Shown: positions 45,081 to 54,651, counted from the first letter of the stretch. The stretch: 64,000 bases of DNA from Halopseudomonas sp002296055 (GCF_050876985.1 NZ_JBPAPP010000001.1), one strand, 5' to 3'. A program made the numbers and translations. The notes: generated by a model from the letters alone, not told the origin.

Positions 45081-45104
45081 TAACGGTTGATCTTGTGTGT
45101 TTGA

Positions 45105-45136
45105 CGGGTCAGCGCGCTGCGCTGACCCGCCTTTTT
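45105..45136 (+). terminator. phoX terminator
   Basis: CGGGTCAGCGC (45105-45115) pairs perfectly with GCGCTGACCCG (45119-45129) around GCT, followed by CCTTTTTATT. It overlaps the region just before the tatA ribosome binding site. Confidence 0.9.
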
Positions 45137-45149
45137 ATTGGAGGTATAT

Positions 45150-45374
45150 ATGGGTATTGGTGGAATTAGCATTGGCTCGTTGTTGATTGTGCTGGTCATC
45201 GTGATGTTGCTGTTTGGCACCAAGCGTCTGCGTAATGTCGGCAGCGACCTGGGTGGCGCGCTCAGCGGTTTCCGCAAGGCTGTGCGGGACACCGAAGAGA
45301 CACGTGATGCACTGGCTCTGGATGCTGCAGAGCAGACGTCTGTGCGCGCAGAATCGACCAGCCGTCAGGCCTGA
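45150..45374 (+). CDS. tatA: Tat translocase subunit TatA
   Basis: A 74-residue protein from ATG 45150 with GGAGG five bases upstream. One membrane segment (SIGSLLIVLVIVMLLFG) is followed by TKRLRNVGSDLGGALSGFRKA, the amphipathic helix typical of TatA, and a polar tail. It forms the pore for folded twin-arginine proteins such as the PhoX encoded just before it. Read-through of the phoX terminator or a private promoter would be needed. Confidence 0.9.
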   Translation: MGIGGISIGSLLIVLVIVMLLFGTKRLRNVGSDLGGALSGFRKAVRDTEETRDALALDAAEQTSVRAESTSRQA

Positions 45375-45388
45375 AGGCGAGGTGCAGC

Positions 45389-45673
45389 ATGTTCGGCAAT
45401 GGCATGACGGAATGGCTGCTGGTGGCGGTGGTTGCCTTGCTGGTGCTGGGGCCGGAGCGTCTGCCCACGCTGGTACGCAGCGCTGGTCGGGCAGTCGGCA
45501 AGGTGCGCGGCATGTGGAATGAGGTACAGCAGGAGCTGAATGCGTCCTTGCCGCAGGACGAGGTCAAGGAACTGGCCGACAACGTGCGCGAGCTGCGCGG
45601 CAAAACCAACGTGAAACAGTTCGTACGGCGCCTGGCGGCAGATGCTGTTGATGAGGAGCGCAAGCAGGGCTGA
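45389..45673 (+). CDS. tatB: Tat translocase subunit TatB
   Basis: A 94-residue protein with a single N-terminal membrane segment (MTEWLLVAVVALLVLGPERLPTL) and a long amphipathic/coiled region. The GPERLP motif after the segment is typical of TatB, the substrate receptor with TatC. It is short for TatB. No tatC follows: the next gene is on the opposite strand. Confidence 0.88.
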   Translation: MFGNGMTEWLLVAVVALLVLGPERLPTLVRSAGRAVGKVRGMWNEVQQELNASLPQDEVKELADNVRELRGKTNVKQFVRRLAADAVDEERKQG

Positions 45674-45716
45674 GGCACCGTTTTCCGCCTCAGCCCTGCT
45701 TTTTGCTTTGGTTCTG

Positions 45717-47177
45717 TTACAAGGGGGCAGGGCAGGGCGGCATGTTAGACCGCGCGACGTTGCCGGGGATTTCCCCCACGTTATTGGTATAAGTACAGCC
45801 AAACTCAGGATCGGCTACGGTGGCCGGCGTTAGCCAGTCATCCCCGCCGGGCTTGACCCCGGTCTGCTCCCAGGTCAGCAGGTCGGCCAGGGTTTGCGTC
45901 CATTCGGTCAGGGTAAAATCACAGTGGCCGGGGGCGCGCATTGCACGCTGCACCAGGTTGTCCGCACTGCCCTGATCTTCAGCCCGCTGGCGATACACCT
46001 GCTCCATCAATACCGGTACAAACAGATCGCCGATGGTATGTGCAGTCAGTACCGGCACGTCAAACTCGCCGTTTACCTTGGGTACCCAGCGCAAGCCGTC
46101 GCTGCGCAGTGCGTTGACGCTGTCGACATCGGCGTCGGCCTTGAGGATGGCCGCGTTGAAGTTGATTTCGTCAGTGGTGAGCGGCTGGCCCAGCTCTGTC
46201 TGGAAGCGGTAGGTCAGATCCTCGGTGTTAATTACGCTCTCCAGAAAGATGCCGTCGACCGTGCCGTCCGAGCCGGCAAAGCTCTGCAACAGATCTTGAA
46301 ACCCGCCGAAGGACAGCTGGTAAATCGGCCGCTCGCCACCGCTAAGGTTTTTCAGCGTCTGATACAGCCCCAGCCCGTCCGCGGTGAGACCGTCTGCGTT
46401 AGGGTTGGCGTCATAATCTACCCACAGTGCTGCGCGGGCAGCGGCCACCTTGGCGGCGGCATCGGCCGGTGCAATCGGGAAGCTGTCGGCGGGCTCGCCG
46501 GCCAGGGCAAACAGCGCCAGGTTGTAACCGCCAAAATAATTGAATAGCTCGGTGTCGCCGACCACACCACAGAATGGCGCTGCCGCGGCATATTCGACCA
46601 CGTTGTTGGCGGTGTCGATGGTTTCACGCTCTACGGCCGCCGCGGTTACATGGCCGCCCATGGAGGCGCCGGTAATGTAGTACTTGGTCGGCGCCGCCAG
46701 GGTGCGGCCATTGTCAGCCGCAATCTCGGTGAAGGCCAGGGCCAGGGCGTTGGTATCTTCCACGCCAGCGCGCACATCGTAGTAGTTGGTGCTGTAGCTT
46801 GATGCTGCCCAGGCATAGCCATTGTCGATTAGATACTGACGCATCGGCGGGTTGTCGACGGTCAGGGCGTTGCCCGTGCCGCGGTAGCCGTGCGCCCACA
46901 TCACCAGGTAGCCGTTCCAGTTGTCCGGTACTTCGATACGGTAGCCGGCGCCGTTCAATACGCCGCTCCAGCGGCTGGTTGTGTTGTAAGGCGCTACGGC
47001 CGCCAGGGCGTCAAAGGGTAGGGTGGCCTCGTCGATGGTAAAGACGTTTTGGTCGATGCGCGTTTGTTGGGGGCGCTTTACCTCATCATCATCGTCATTG
47101 CCGCTGCCCAGGCAACCGCTGAGGCTGAGACTGCTGATGAGCACAGCGAGCAGTGCGGGCCGGTGAAATGCATTCAT
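45717..47177 (-). CDS. Alpha/beta-hydrolase lipoprotein
   Basis: A 486-residue predicted lipoprotein from ATG 47177 (GGAG upstream; the frame continues 21 bases further). Lipobox LSGC with Cys22, followed by LGSGNDDDDE. The hydrolase fold shows in YLVMWAHGYRGTGN, the nucleophile Ser172 in GASMGG and a late HCDFTLTEW that may hold the catalytic His. The layout resembles secreted esterases or depolymerase-like enzymes; the substrate is unknown. Convergent with tatB. Confidence 0.75.
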   Translation of the reverse strand: MNAFHRPALLAVLISSLSLSGCLGSGNDDDDEVKRPQQTRIDQNVFTIDEATLPFDALAAVAPYNTTSRWSGVLNGAGYRIEVPDNWNGYLVMWAHGYRGTGNALTVDNPPMRQYLIDNGYAWAASSYSTNYYDVRAGVEDTNALALAFTEIAADNGRTLAAPTKYYITGASMGGHVTAAAVERETIDTANNVVEYAAAAPFCGVVGDTELFNYFGGYNLALFALAGEPADSFPIAPADAAAKVAAARAALWVDYDANPNADGLTADGLGLYQTLKNLSGGERPIYQLSFGGFQDLLQSFAGSDGTVDGIFLESVINTEDLTYRFQTELGQPLTTDEINFNAAILKADADVDSVNALRSDGLRWVPKVNGEFDVPVLTAHTIGDLFVPVLMEQVYRQRAEDQGSADNLVQRAMRAPGHCDFTLTEWTQTLADLLTWEQTGVKPGGDDWLTPATVADPEFGCTYTNNVGEIPGNVARSNMPPCPAPL

Positions 47178-47264
47178 TGTTATTGTTCTCCGTCGCAAGT
47201 TGTTATTTGAAGGGCCTTGCAGCGGTCAGTTAAGCGGTCGGGGCTCGGTGGGGCAAGTATTTAC

Positions 47265-47391
47265 TGTCTCTTATTGAGACATCTTGGTAGGGGTGGATGG
47301 TCAGCTATTCCCCCCTTTTATTGCTGTAACTCCGAGGTCACCCAAATGGGTGGTGTGCGCCCTGTCAGGCCGTCGAGATAGCCCATTTGGG
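47265..47391. promoter_or_regulatory. Operator-like palindromes upstream of the T2SS operon
   Basis: The gap 47178-47617 has no gene but holds TGTCTC/GAGACA (47265-47281), CACCCAAATGGGTG (47339-47352) and GCCCATTTGGGC (47381-47392). The last two are each palindromic and their CCCAAATGGG cores also complement each other across 31 bases, so they could be paired operators or a leader hairpin. They lie about 230-350 bases before gspC. Confidence 0.4.
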
Positions 47392-47617
47392 CGATAGGGG
47401 TGGGAGGCGATACTCGATAGCGTCGCAACTGCAAGACGAAGCCTCTGGAATAACCTGTTCAGGGGGTTGCTGCCGGATTGCAAATTCGTGACAATCGAGC
47501 GCAGACGAGCAGCCTGTTGCAGGCTTATAACAATAATTTTGCAAAGAAAGGTCAGTATCTTTTCATCTGCTGACCCGGCCACCCCATGTGGCCAGTTGTC
47601 TTTGCCTCGGAGAATGC

Positions 47618-48478
47618 ATGCGCCCGGTTGCCCGCCCCTCATTGGAATCCGCCGTTACGGCCGTCACCGCCTTGTTGGTGCTGCTGGGTGCCTGGATTCT
47701 GGCTCACCTGGTCTGGGCTGTTGTGGCGCCGCAGAGCGTGTTGCCACCCGCCAGCTCCCTGTCTCTGTCGGTTAATGCCGGCGCCGACGCCCCCTCCTAT
47801 CCCGGTTTTCGCGAGCTGGCGCTGCTGTCGCCGCTTGGTCGCGCCAACCAGCAGCAGCTGGATCTCAACGCCCCCGATACCAAACTCAGCTGGACGCTCA
47901 AGGGCGTGCTCGCCGATCCCGACCCTGCGCGCAGCGCCGCCATTCTGGTTACCCAGGGCCAGCCGGAAAAACTCTACCGCGTGGGCGCCAGTCTGCCGGG
48001 GCAGGTGCGCCTGGAGCAGGTGCTGTCTGATCGGGTGATGTTGATGCGTGACGGTCAACTGGAAACCCTGCGCCTCAAACGTAATGAAAGCGCTGGCGCC
48101 GGTCGACGCCCGTCGCGCTCGGCTGGTCTGCCGGCGACTGACAATACCCAGACCCTGGCACCGGACGGCGGCCTCGCGCGCATTGATCGCGACGCCTGGC
48201 TGAACGATCCGCAACGTTTCATGGAAGTCATCAGTGCCAACCCGGTAATGGTGGATGGCGTGCTGTACGGCCTGGAGGTCTCGCCGTCGCGCAATGTGCG
48301 CGAGTTCGAGGCGGCGGGCCTGAAGAGTGGGGATGTGATCACCGACGTGGATGGCACGCCAGTATCCCAGATCGAAGATTACCGCGACATTCTGCGCGAG
48401 TTGACCGATGCCAGCTCGGTGTCGCTCTCGCTGGAGCGTGACGGTGAGCCGATGAACATAACGATTACGATGGATTGA
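47618..48478 (+). CDS. gspC: Type II secretion protein GspC
   Basis: A 286-residue inner-membrane protein from ATG 47618 (GGAG five bases upstream). One N-terminal membrane segment, a periplasmic homology region (about 65-150) and a C-terminal PDZ domain (LYGLEVSPSRNVREFEAAGLKSGDVIT). It links the inner-membrane platform to the GspD secretin and takes part in substrate choice. First gene of the operon, overlapping none. Confidence 0.9.
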   Translation: MRPVARPSLESAVTAVTALLVLLGAWILAHLVWAVVAPQSVLPPASSLSLSVNAGADAPSYPGFRELALLSPLGRANQQQLDLNAPDTKLSWTLKGVLADPDPARSAAILVTQGQPEKLYRVGASLPGQVRLEQVLSDRVMLMRDGQLETLRLKRNESAGAGRRPSRSAGLPATDNTQTLAPDGGLARIDRDAWLNDPQRFMEVISANPVMVDGVLYGLEVSPSRNVREFEAAGLKSGDVITDVDGTPVSQIEDYRDILRELTDASSVSLSLERDGEPMNITITMD

Positions 48479-48483
48479 TACAG

Positions 48484-50532
48484 ATGTCGATGCAGTTTCG
48501 GAAGCAGCGGCTGGCGTTGGCGCTGGCATTGGGGTTGGGGGCGCTTAGTGGCCCGCTGGCGGCGCAGACCGCCGGGGTAACCGCAGACGGGGAGGACCTG
48601 GTCCTCAATCTGCGAGATGCGGATATCAATGGCCTGATCGAAATCGTCAGCCAGGAAACCGGCATTAACTTTATTGTCGATCCGCGCGTTCGTGGCGAAG
48701 TCAACGTGGTATCCGGCCAGCCGATCCGGCGAGATGAGCTGTATGACATCTTCCTCAGTGTGCTCAAGTCTCAGGGTTTTGCCGCCGTGCGTGGCAGCGA
48801 TGGGCTGGTGCGTATCGTGCCTGAGGTGCAGGCGAAGGAAAACGAAGTGGCCGCCCTGGGCGACGATACCCCTGGCGATGAATACATCACCGAGGTGCTG
48901 ACGGTAAACAACATGGATGCCGGACAGCTGGTGCGTATCCTGCGGCCGCTGGTGCCCAAGGGTGGGCATCTGGCTGCGGCGGCCCAGTCTAATTCGTTGG
49001 TTATCGCCGATACGGCGGCGAACGTGCGTCGTATCAAATCGCTGATTTCGCGCATTGATCGTGAGTCGATGGAGGATTTTGAGGTGCTGCCGCTGCAGCA
49101 TGCCTCTGCGTTGGATGTCGTGCGCATTGTGCAAGGGTTGGATGCCAACCTGCCCGCAGAGGAGTTTGCCCGCGGGCCGAAGCTGATTGCCGATGAGCGC
49201 ACCAACTCGGTGATTCTGCGTGGCGATCCGGAGGCACGTGCCGGTTTACGCACCGTCGTACGTCAGCTGGATGTGTCCGGTAATCAGGGCAACACCCAGG
49301 TGCATTACCTGCGTTACGCCAAGGCCGAGGAGGTCGCCGAGGTGTTGCGTGGTATCGCCGAAGGGCGTGAGCGCAATAACGGTGGCAGCTCGGTAGGTAA
49401 TAGTGGCGGTGTGGCTTCCAGCAGCGCCGGCACCAATGTGGCAGAGCAGAACCGGGTGCGTATCGAGGCCCATGAAAGCACCAACGCGGTGGTGATCTAC
49501 GGCCCAGCCGAGCTGTCGCGCGAGCTGTCTTCTATTATCCGTCAGCTGGATATCCGCCGCGCCCAGGTGCTGGTCGAGGCGGTGATTGCCGAAGTCTCCT
49601 ACGATCGCGCCAAGGAGCTGGGTGTGCAGTGGGGTGTAGGCAGCGAAGACGCCGGTGTCGGCATCATCAACTTCAATCGCAACGGCAACGGCATCGTTGA
49701 CCTGGCGTCGGGTGTCAATGCCTTCCTGGATGGCGACATCAGCTCGCCGCCGTCGCTTGGTAGCGGCATTACCCTGGGCGGTATTGGCAGCATCGGCAGT
49801 ACTCAGATCGCGCTGCTGGTCAATGCGTTGCAGGGTGATACCGCCAGCAACATCCTCTCCACGCCCAGTCTGCTGACACTGGACAATGAAGAGGCGGAAA
49901 TCGTAGTGGGCCAGAATGTGCCTTTCATTGTCGGCCGCTCGGTAGAGGACTCTGGCCAGGCCTTCGATACCATTCAGCGTGAAGATGTAGGTATCAAGCT
50001 GAAGATTCGGCCACAGATCAACGAGGGCGACGCCGTACGTCTGGAAATCGCGCAGGAAGTCTCGCAGATTGCGCCGGGCACCAGCGGTGCGGCAGACATC
50101 ATCACCAACAAGCGTAGCCTGACCACCCACGTGATGGTCGATGACAACCAGATGATCGTGCTGGGCGGGCTGATCGACGACCAGATGGTCGAAACCGCCG
50201 ACAAGGTGCCGGGGCTGGGCGATATTCCGGGGCTGGGGCGCTTGTTCCGCTATGACACCGCTTCTCTGCAAAAGCGCAACCTGATGATCTTCCTGCGCCC
50301 GGTTATCGTGCGCGACTCGGCGGTAGCGCAGAGCCTGACGCACAGCAAGTACAGCTATATTCGTGACCGCCAGTTGGCTGAGCAAAACCGCCGTGGGCGC
50401 CTGGACGTTGGCGATGGTGTGCCGGTGCTGCCGGATTGGAACTACCTGCTGACTCTGCCGCCGCCCTTTGAAAACGCTATGCAGGGCACACCGCCCACCA
50501 CCATCAGCGCGCCGCCGTCGAGCGGAGGCTAG
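48484..50532 (+). CDS. gspD: Type II secretion secretin GspD
   Basis: A 682-residue outer-membrane secretin with a signal peptide ending near LAAQT. N0-N3 domains (DADINGLIEIVSQETGINFIVDPRV and following) are followed by the secretin barrel (VPFIVGRSVEDSG, VGIKLKIRPQINEGD, VLGGLIDDQ). A Gly/Ser-rich loop in N3 (NNGGSSVGNSGGVASSS) is common in this family. ATG 48484 is used; ATG 48490 is possible. Confidence 0.95.
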   Translation: MSMQFRKQRLALALALGLGALSGPLAAQTAGVTADGEDLVLNLRDADINGLIEIVSQETGINFIVDPRVRGEVNVVSGQPIRRDELYDIFLSVLKSQGFAAVRGSDGLVRIVPEVQAKENEVAALGDDTPGDEYITEVLTVNNMDAGQLVRILRPLVPKGGHLAAAAQSNSLVIADTAANVRRIKSLISRIDRESMEDFEVLPLQHASALDVVRIVQGLDANLPAEEFARGPKLIADERTNSVILRGDPEARAGLRTVVRQLDVSGNQGNTQVHYLRYAKAEEVAEVLRGIAEGRERNNGGSSVGNSGGVASSSAGTNVAEQNRVRIEAHESTNAVVIYGPAELSRELSSIIRQLDIRRAQVLVEAVIAEVSYDRAKELGVQWGVGSEDAGVGIINFNRNGNGIVDLASGVNAFLDGDISSPPSLGSGITLGGIGSIGSTQIALLVNALQGDTASNILSTPSLLTLDNEEAEIVVGQNVPFIVGRSVEDSGQAFDTIQREDVGIKLKIRPQINEGDAVRLEIAQEVSQIAPGTSGAADIITNKRSLTTHVMVDDNQMIVLGGLIDDQMVETADKVPGLGDIPGLGRLFRYDTASLQKRNLMIFLRPVIVRDSAVAQSLTHSKYSYIRDRQLAEQNRRGRLDVGDGVPVLPDWNYLLTLPPPFENAMQGTPPTTISAPPSSGG

Positions 50533-50534
50533 TT

Positions 50535-52049
50535 ATGAACGAGTCGGACATCAGCGCCCCGGCGGCCACTGTCAGCGCACCCACCGATACCGGTTACCGT
50601 TTCGCGCGCCGTGTCGGTGTGCTGACCGGCAGCCTGCGTGAAGACGGTCAGATGGAAGTTTTTGTGCGCGCCGACTGCGATCCGCAGGGCCTGCTGGAGC
50701 TGCGTCGGCGCTTGGGGCATCCGCTGCTGCCGGTGGTGCTGGACGATGACAGCTTTGCTGCGCGCCTGCGTGATCGCTACGAGCGCTCAGCCAATGACGC
50801 CATGCAATTCGTTGAGGGGCTGAGTGATGACGCTGACCTGCTCTCGGTCGCCCAGTCGCTGGCCGAGCCGGAAGACCTGCTGGAATCCCAGGACGAAGCA
50901 CCGATCATCCGTCTGATCAACGCGCTGCTGTCTGAGGCGGTGAAGGAAAACGCCTCGGATATCCATATCGAACCCTTTGAAAACCGCCTGTCAATTCGCC
51001 TGCGGGTCGACGGTGTGCTGCGTGAGGTACTGGAGCCGCCGCGCGCGCTGGCGCCGGTGATCGTCTCGCGGATCAAGGTCATGGCTAAGCTGGATATCGC
51101 CGAAAAACGCCTACCGCAGGACGGCCGTATCGGCCTGCGTCTGGTTGGCCGCGCAGTGGACGTGCGGGTTTCGACCTTGCCGTCCGGCCACGGCGAGCGG
51201 GTGGTACTGCGTCTGCTCGACAAGCAGGCTGGTCGCCTGGAGCTGCGTCAGCTGGGCATGTGTACCGAGCACTACGACGCCATGGAGCGGGTAATCAGTC
51301 GGCCGCATGGCATTGTGCTGGTGACCGGCCCCACCGGCTCCGGTAAAACCACGACCTTGTACTCGGCTTTGATGCGTCTGAATGATCGCAGCCGCAACAT
51401 TCTCACCGTGGAAGACCCGATCGAGTATTACCTCGACGGCATCGGCCAGACGCAGATCAACAACAAGGTCGACATGACCTTTGCCCGTGGCCTGCGCGCG
51501 ATTTTACGTCAGGACCCGGACGTGGTGATGGTCGGTGAGATCCGTGACGTGGATACCGTGCAGATCGCCATTCAGGCCAGTTTGACCGGCCACCTGGTGT
51601 TCTCCACCCTGCACACCAATACCGCCGTGGGCGCCATTACCCGTCTGCGTGACATGGGCATTGAACCCTTTCTGCTGTCCTCGACCTTGAACGGTGTATT
51701 GGCCCAGCGGCTGGTGCGCACCCTGTGCCCGGATTGCCGCGAACCGCATGAAGCCAGTGCCAGCGAATGCCGGCTGATGGGTGTACCGGCCGAGCAGCCG
51801 CCAACGCTGTATCGCGCGACCGGCTGCAGTGCCTGTAACGGCACCGGCTATCGCGGGCGGACCGGTATCTACGAGTTGGTCGAGATTGACGACACCCTGC
51901 GCGGCCTGATTCACGATGGTGCCAGCGAACAGGCGATGGTGCGCCATGCCCGACTGGCGCAGATGGGCATTCGTCAGGATGGCCTGCGCCGCGTGCTGGC
52001 TGGTGACACCACGCTGGAAGAAGTGCTGCGCGTGACGCGGGAGGACTGA
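50535..52049 (+). CDS. gspE: Type II secretion ATPase GspE
   Basis: A 504-residue cytoplasmic ATPase that powers pseudopilus assembly. Walker A at residues 265-273 (GPTGSGKTT), the Asp and His boxes (ILTVEDPIEY, HLVFSTLHTN) and the four-cysteine zinc motif (CPDC..CSAC) are present. GGAGG precedes the start, which is two bases after gspD. Confidence 0.96.
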   Translation: MNESDISAPAATVSAPTDTGYRFARRVGVLTGSLREDGQMEVFVRADCDPQGLLELRRRLGHPLLPVVLDDDSFAARLRDRYERSANDAMQFVEGLSDDADLLSVAQSLAEPEDLLESQDEAPIIRLINALLSEAVKENASDIHIEPFENRLSIRLRVDGVLREVLEPPRALAPVIVSRIKVMAKLDIAEKRLPQDGRIGLRLVGRAVDVRVSTLPSGHGERVVLRLLDKQAGRLELRQLGMCTEHYDAMERVISRPHGIVLVTGPTGSGKTTTLYSALMRLNDRSRNILTVEDPIEYYLDGIGQTQINNKVDMTFARGLRAILRQDPDVVMVGEIRDVDTVQIAIQASLTGHLVFSTLHTNTAVGAITRLRDMGIEPFLLSSTLNGVLAQRLVRTLCPDCREPHEASASECRLMGVPAEQPPTLYRATGCSACNGTGYRGRTGIYELVEIDDTLRGLIHDGASEQAMVRHARLAQMGIRQDGLRRVLAGDTTLEEVLRVTRED

Positions 52050-52051
52050 GG

Positions 52052-53263
52052 GTGCCTGCCTTTGAATACACTGCACTGGATGGCGCTGGCCGCACCCGCA
52101 AGGGGGTAGAGGAGGGTGACTCGCCGCGTCAGGTGCGCAGTCGTCTGCGTGAGCAGGGGCTCACGCCGATGTCGGTTAATCAGGTGGCCGAGCGTCAGGC
52201 GCTGCTGCGTATGCCGGTTTTTCAGCAGCGCATCAAACCGCTGGAGCTGGCGCTGGCGACCCGGCAGATGGCGACCCTTGCGCGCGCTGGCCTGCCAATC
52301 GAAGAAGTGCTGGCTACGGTCGCCAGGCAGAGCGAATCGCCCCGTGTGCGCTCGGCGCTGACCGCGGTGCGCACTCGCGTGATGGAAGGCTTGCCGCTGG
52401 CGCATGCGCTGGGTGAGTTCCCCTCGGTGTTCCCGGTGATCTACCGCACCACCATTGCAGCCGGCGAACAGGCCGGCCGTCTGGACCTAGTGCTGGAGCG
52501 CTTGGCTGACAACGTGGAGGCGCAGAACGCCATGCGTCAGAAGATTCAGTTGGCGATGTTCTATCCGGCGATTCTGACCTGTGTGGCGCTCTTGGTGACT
52601 GTGGCGCTACTGACCTACGTAGTGCCGGAGGTGGTGAAGGTGTTCGACGGCATGAACCAGGAGCTGCCGCTGTTGACCCGCTCGCTGATTGCCGTGAGCG
52701 ACACCTTGCGTGATTGGGGCATTGTCATATTGCTAGTGTTGGCGGGGCTGATTTACGGCGCGCGCACGCTGCTGAAAAAGCCGGCCTACCAGCGCCGCTG
52801 GCACGACTTTCTACTGCGCCTGCCGCTGATTGGCCGCCTGACTCGTGGCCTCAACACCGCGCGTTTTGCCCGCACCCTGAACATTCTGGCAGGTAGCGGG
52901 GTGCCACTGCTGGACGCGCTGAATATGAGCGCCAGTGTCATCTCCAATCTGCCGATGCGCGAGGCTGTGTCTGCTGCCGCTCAGCGCGTGCGTGAGGGCG
53001 CCGGGGTAGGGTTGGCGCTGGAGCGCAGCGGCTATTTTCCGGCGATGACCCTCAGCCTGATCAAAAGCGGTGAAAGCAGCGGCACGCTGGACAGCATGCT
53101 GGAACGCGCCGCCGAAACCCAGGAGCGCGAGCTGGAAGCGCGTATAGCCATGGTGATGGGGGTATTCGAGCCTTTGCTGATTCTGACCATGGGCGCGGTG
53201 GTGCTGGTGATTGTGCTGGCCATTCTGCTGCCGATCTTTGAACTCAACCAACTGGTGAACTGA
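52052..53263 (+). CDS. gspF: Type II secretion inner-membrane protein GspF
   Basis: A 403-residue platform protein from a GTG start (MPAFEYTALDGAGRTRKG). Two duplicated GspF/PilC domains (about 70-190 and 270-395) with three membrane segments. It connects GspE to the pseudopilus. Confidence 0.95.
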   Translation: MPAFEYTALDGAGRTRKGVEEGDSPRQVRSRLREQGLTPMSVNQVAERQALLRMPVFQQRIKPLELALATRQMATLARAGLPIEEVLATVARQSESPRVRSALTAVRTRVMEGLPLAHALGEFPSVFPVIYRTTIAAGEQAGRLDLVLERLADNVEAQNAMRQKIQLAMFYPAILTCVALLVTVALLTYVVPEVVKVFDGMNQELPLLTRSLIAVSDTLRDWGIVILLVLAGLIYGARTLLKKPAYQRRWHDFLLRLPLIGRLTRGLNTARFARTLNILAGSGVPLLDALNMSASVISNLPMREAVSAAAQRVREGAGVGLALERSGYFPAMTLSLIKSGESSGTLDSMLERAAETQERELEARIAMVMGVFEPLLILTMGAVVLVIVLAILLPIFELNQLVN

Positions 53264-53265
53264 CG

Positions 53266-53733
53266 ATGTCCAAACGACAAGCTATCGGCCGCGCCGCGCA
53301 ACGCGGCTTTACCCTGATCGAGGTGATGGTAGTAGTAGTTATCCTCGGTATTCTCGCTGCGGTGGTCGTGCCGCGCGTTATGGACCGCCCCGATCAGGCG
53401 CGCACAACTAAGGTACAGAGCGACATTCGCGCGATTGAAAGCGCACTCAACCTCTACCGTCTCGACAACTTTGGTTACCCCACCACCGAGCAGGGGCTAC
53501 GCGCGCTGGTGCAGCAGCCCACTGGTCAGGATGCGCCGCGCAACTGGCGCCAGGGCGGCTATCTGGATCGTTTGCAGCAGGATCCGTGGGGTAACGACTA
53601 CCAGTATCAGACCCCTGGCCGCGATGGCCGCTTGTTTGACCTTTACAGCTTTGGTGCAGACGGCCGCACTGGCGGCAGCGACAACAACGCTGATATTGGC
53701 AACTGGAATCTGGACCAGAACGGCCAGCCCTGA
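53266..53733 (+). CDS. gspG: Major pseudopilin GspG
   Basis: A 155-residue pseudopilin with the prepilin cleavage site G|FTLIEVMVVVVILGILAA and conserved Glu5. The C-terminal FSFGADGRTGGSDNNADIGNW-type calcium loop is present (here YSFGADGRTGG). It forms the shaft of the pseudopilus. No prepilin peptidase (GspO) gene is in the window. Confidence 0.96.
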   Translation: MSKRQAIGRAAQRGFTLIEVMVVVVILGILAAVVVPRVMDRPDQARTTKVQSDIRAIESALNLYRLDNFGYPTTEQGLRALVQQPTGQDAPRNWRQGGYLDRLQQDPWGNDYQYQTPGRDGRLFDLYSFGADGRTGGSDNNADIGNWNLDQNGQP

Positions 53734-54275
53734 TGTCGAGCTTTTCCGCCCGCCAGCCGGCGCGCTCAGCCAGCGCCGGCTTTACCCTGATTGAAGTCCT
53801 GGTGGTGCTGGTGCTGATCGGTGTCATCGCTGGACTGGCGACCCTGTCGCTGGGTAATGGCGCGGAGCGGGAATTGCGTAAGGAGACGGATCGTCTGGCC
53901 GCTGTACTCAAGCTGGCGCGCGATGAGCTGTTGATCAGTGGCGGCAACGAGCGAGCGCTGGGCCTGCGCCGCAATGGTTACAGCCTGCTGGACCTGGTGC
54001 TGCTGGACGATGCCACGCGCGAATGGCAGCCGGTACAGGATCCGCAGCTCGGGCCCTATCTGCTGCCCGAAGGGTTGATTGAACTGGACTTTGAGGCGGA
54101 CGAGCAGGCCGGCCGTCTGTCTGGCAGTACCGCCTGGACGCCGCAGCTGCGCCTGGGCAATACCGGTGAGATGACCCCGGGCCTGATCATCCTGACCGAG
54201 CGCAAGGGCAATCTCAAACGCTACATTCGCACCGAGCTGAACGGTCAGATTGAGGTGCTCAGTGAACGCCCGTAG
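53733..54275 (+). CDS. gspH: Minor pseudopilin GspH
   Basis: A 180-residue minor pseudopilin with cleavage site G|FTLIEVLVVLVLIGVIAG after a 21-residue leader. It starts on the last base of gspG and overlaps gspI by 14 bases. Part of the pseudopilus. Confidence 0.9.
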   Translation: MSSFSARQPARSASAGFTLIEVLVVLVLIGVIAGLATLSLGNGAERELRKETDRLAAVLKLARDELLISGGNERALGLRRNGYSLLDLVLLDDATREWQPVQDPQLGPYLLPEGLIELDFEADEQAGRLSGSTAWTPQLRLGNTGEMTPGLIILTERKGNLKRYIRTELNGQIEVLSERP

Positions 54276-54651
54276 CCAGTCTGGTTTTACCCTGCTGGAG
54301 GTGCTGGTGGCGCTGACCATCCTGGCCGTCGCGCTGGCGGCGCTGGTCAAGGCCGGCAGCGACCATGCACGTAACAGCGCCTATCTGCAGGAGCGCACGT
54401 TAGCGCACTGGGCCGGCAGTAACCTGCTGGCCGAATATCAGTCCGGCATGCGACCGGCAAGTGACGGCGAGCTCAAGGGCGAAACCCCCATGGGGCCCTA
54501 TCGGTTTGGCTACCAGGCCAGCATCAGCGATTACACCGCCAAAGCACCGTTTCCGCTGCCAGCGGTTAAGCGCATTGATATCCGCGTCTGGCTGCTGCCA
54601 GGCGGCGAGACCGAGCAGCGTGCGCTGGTCAGCGGGTTTGTACTGCCATGA
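54262..54651 (+). CDS. gspI: Minor pseudopilin GspI
   Basis: A 129-residue minor pseudopilin from GTG 54262, with GAGG six bases upstream inside gspH; a TTG at 54250 is the alternative. Cleavage site G|FTLLEVLVALTILAVAL. It belongs to the GspI-J-K tip complex. Confidence 0.9.
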   Translation: MNARSQSGFTLLEVLVALTILAVALAALVKAGSDHARNSAYLQERTLAHWAGSNLLAEYQSGMRPASDGELKGETPMGPYRFGYQASISDYTAKAPFPLPAVKRIDIRVWLLPGGETEQRALVSGFVLP

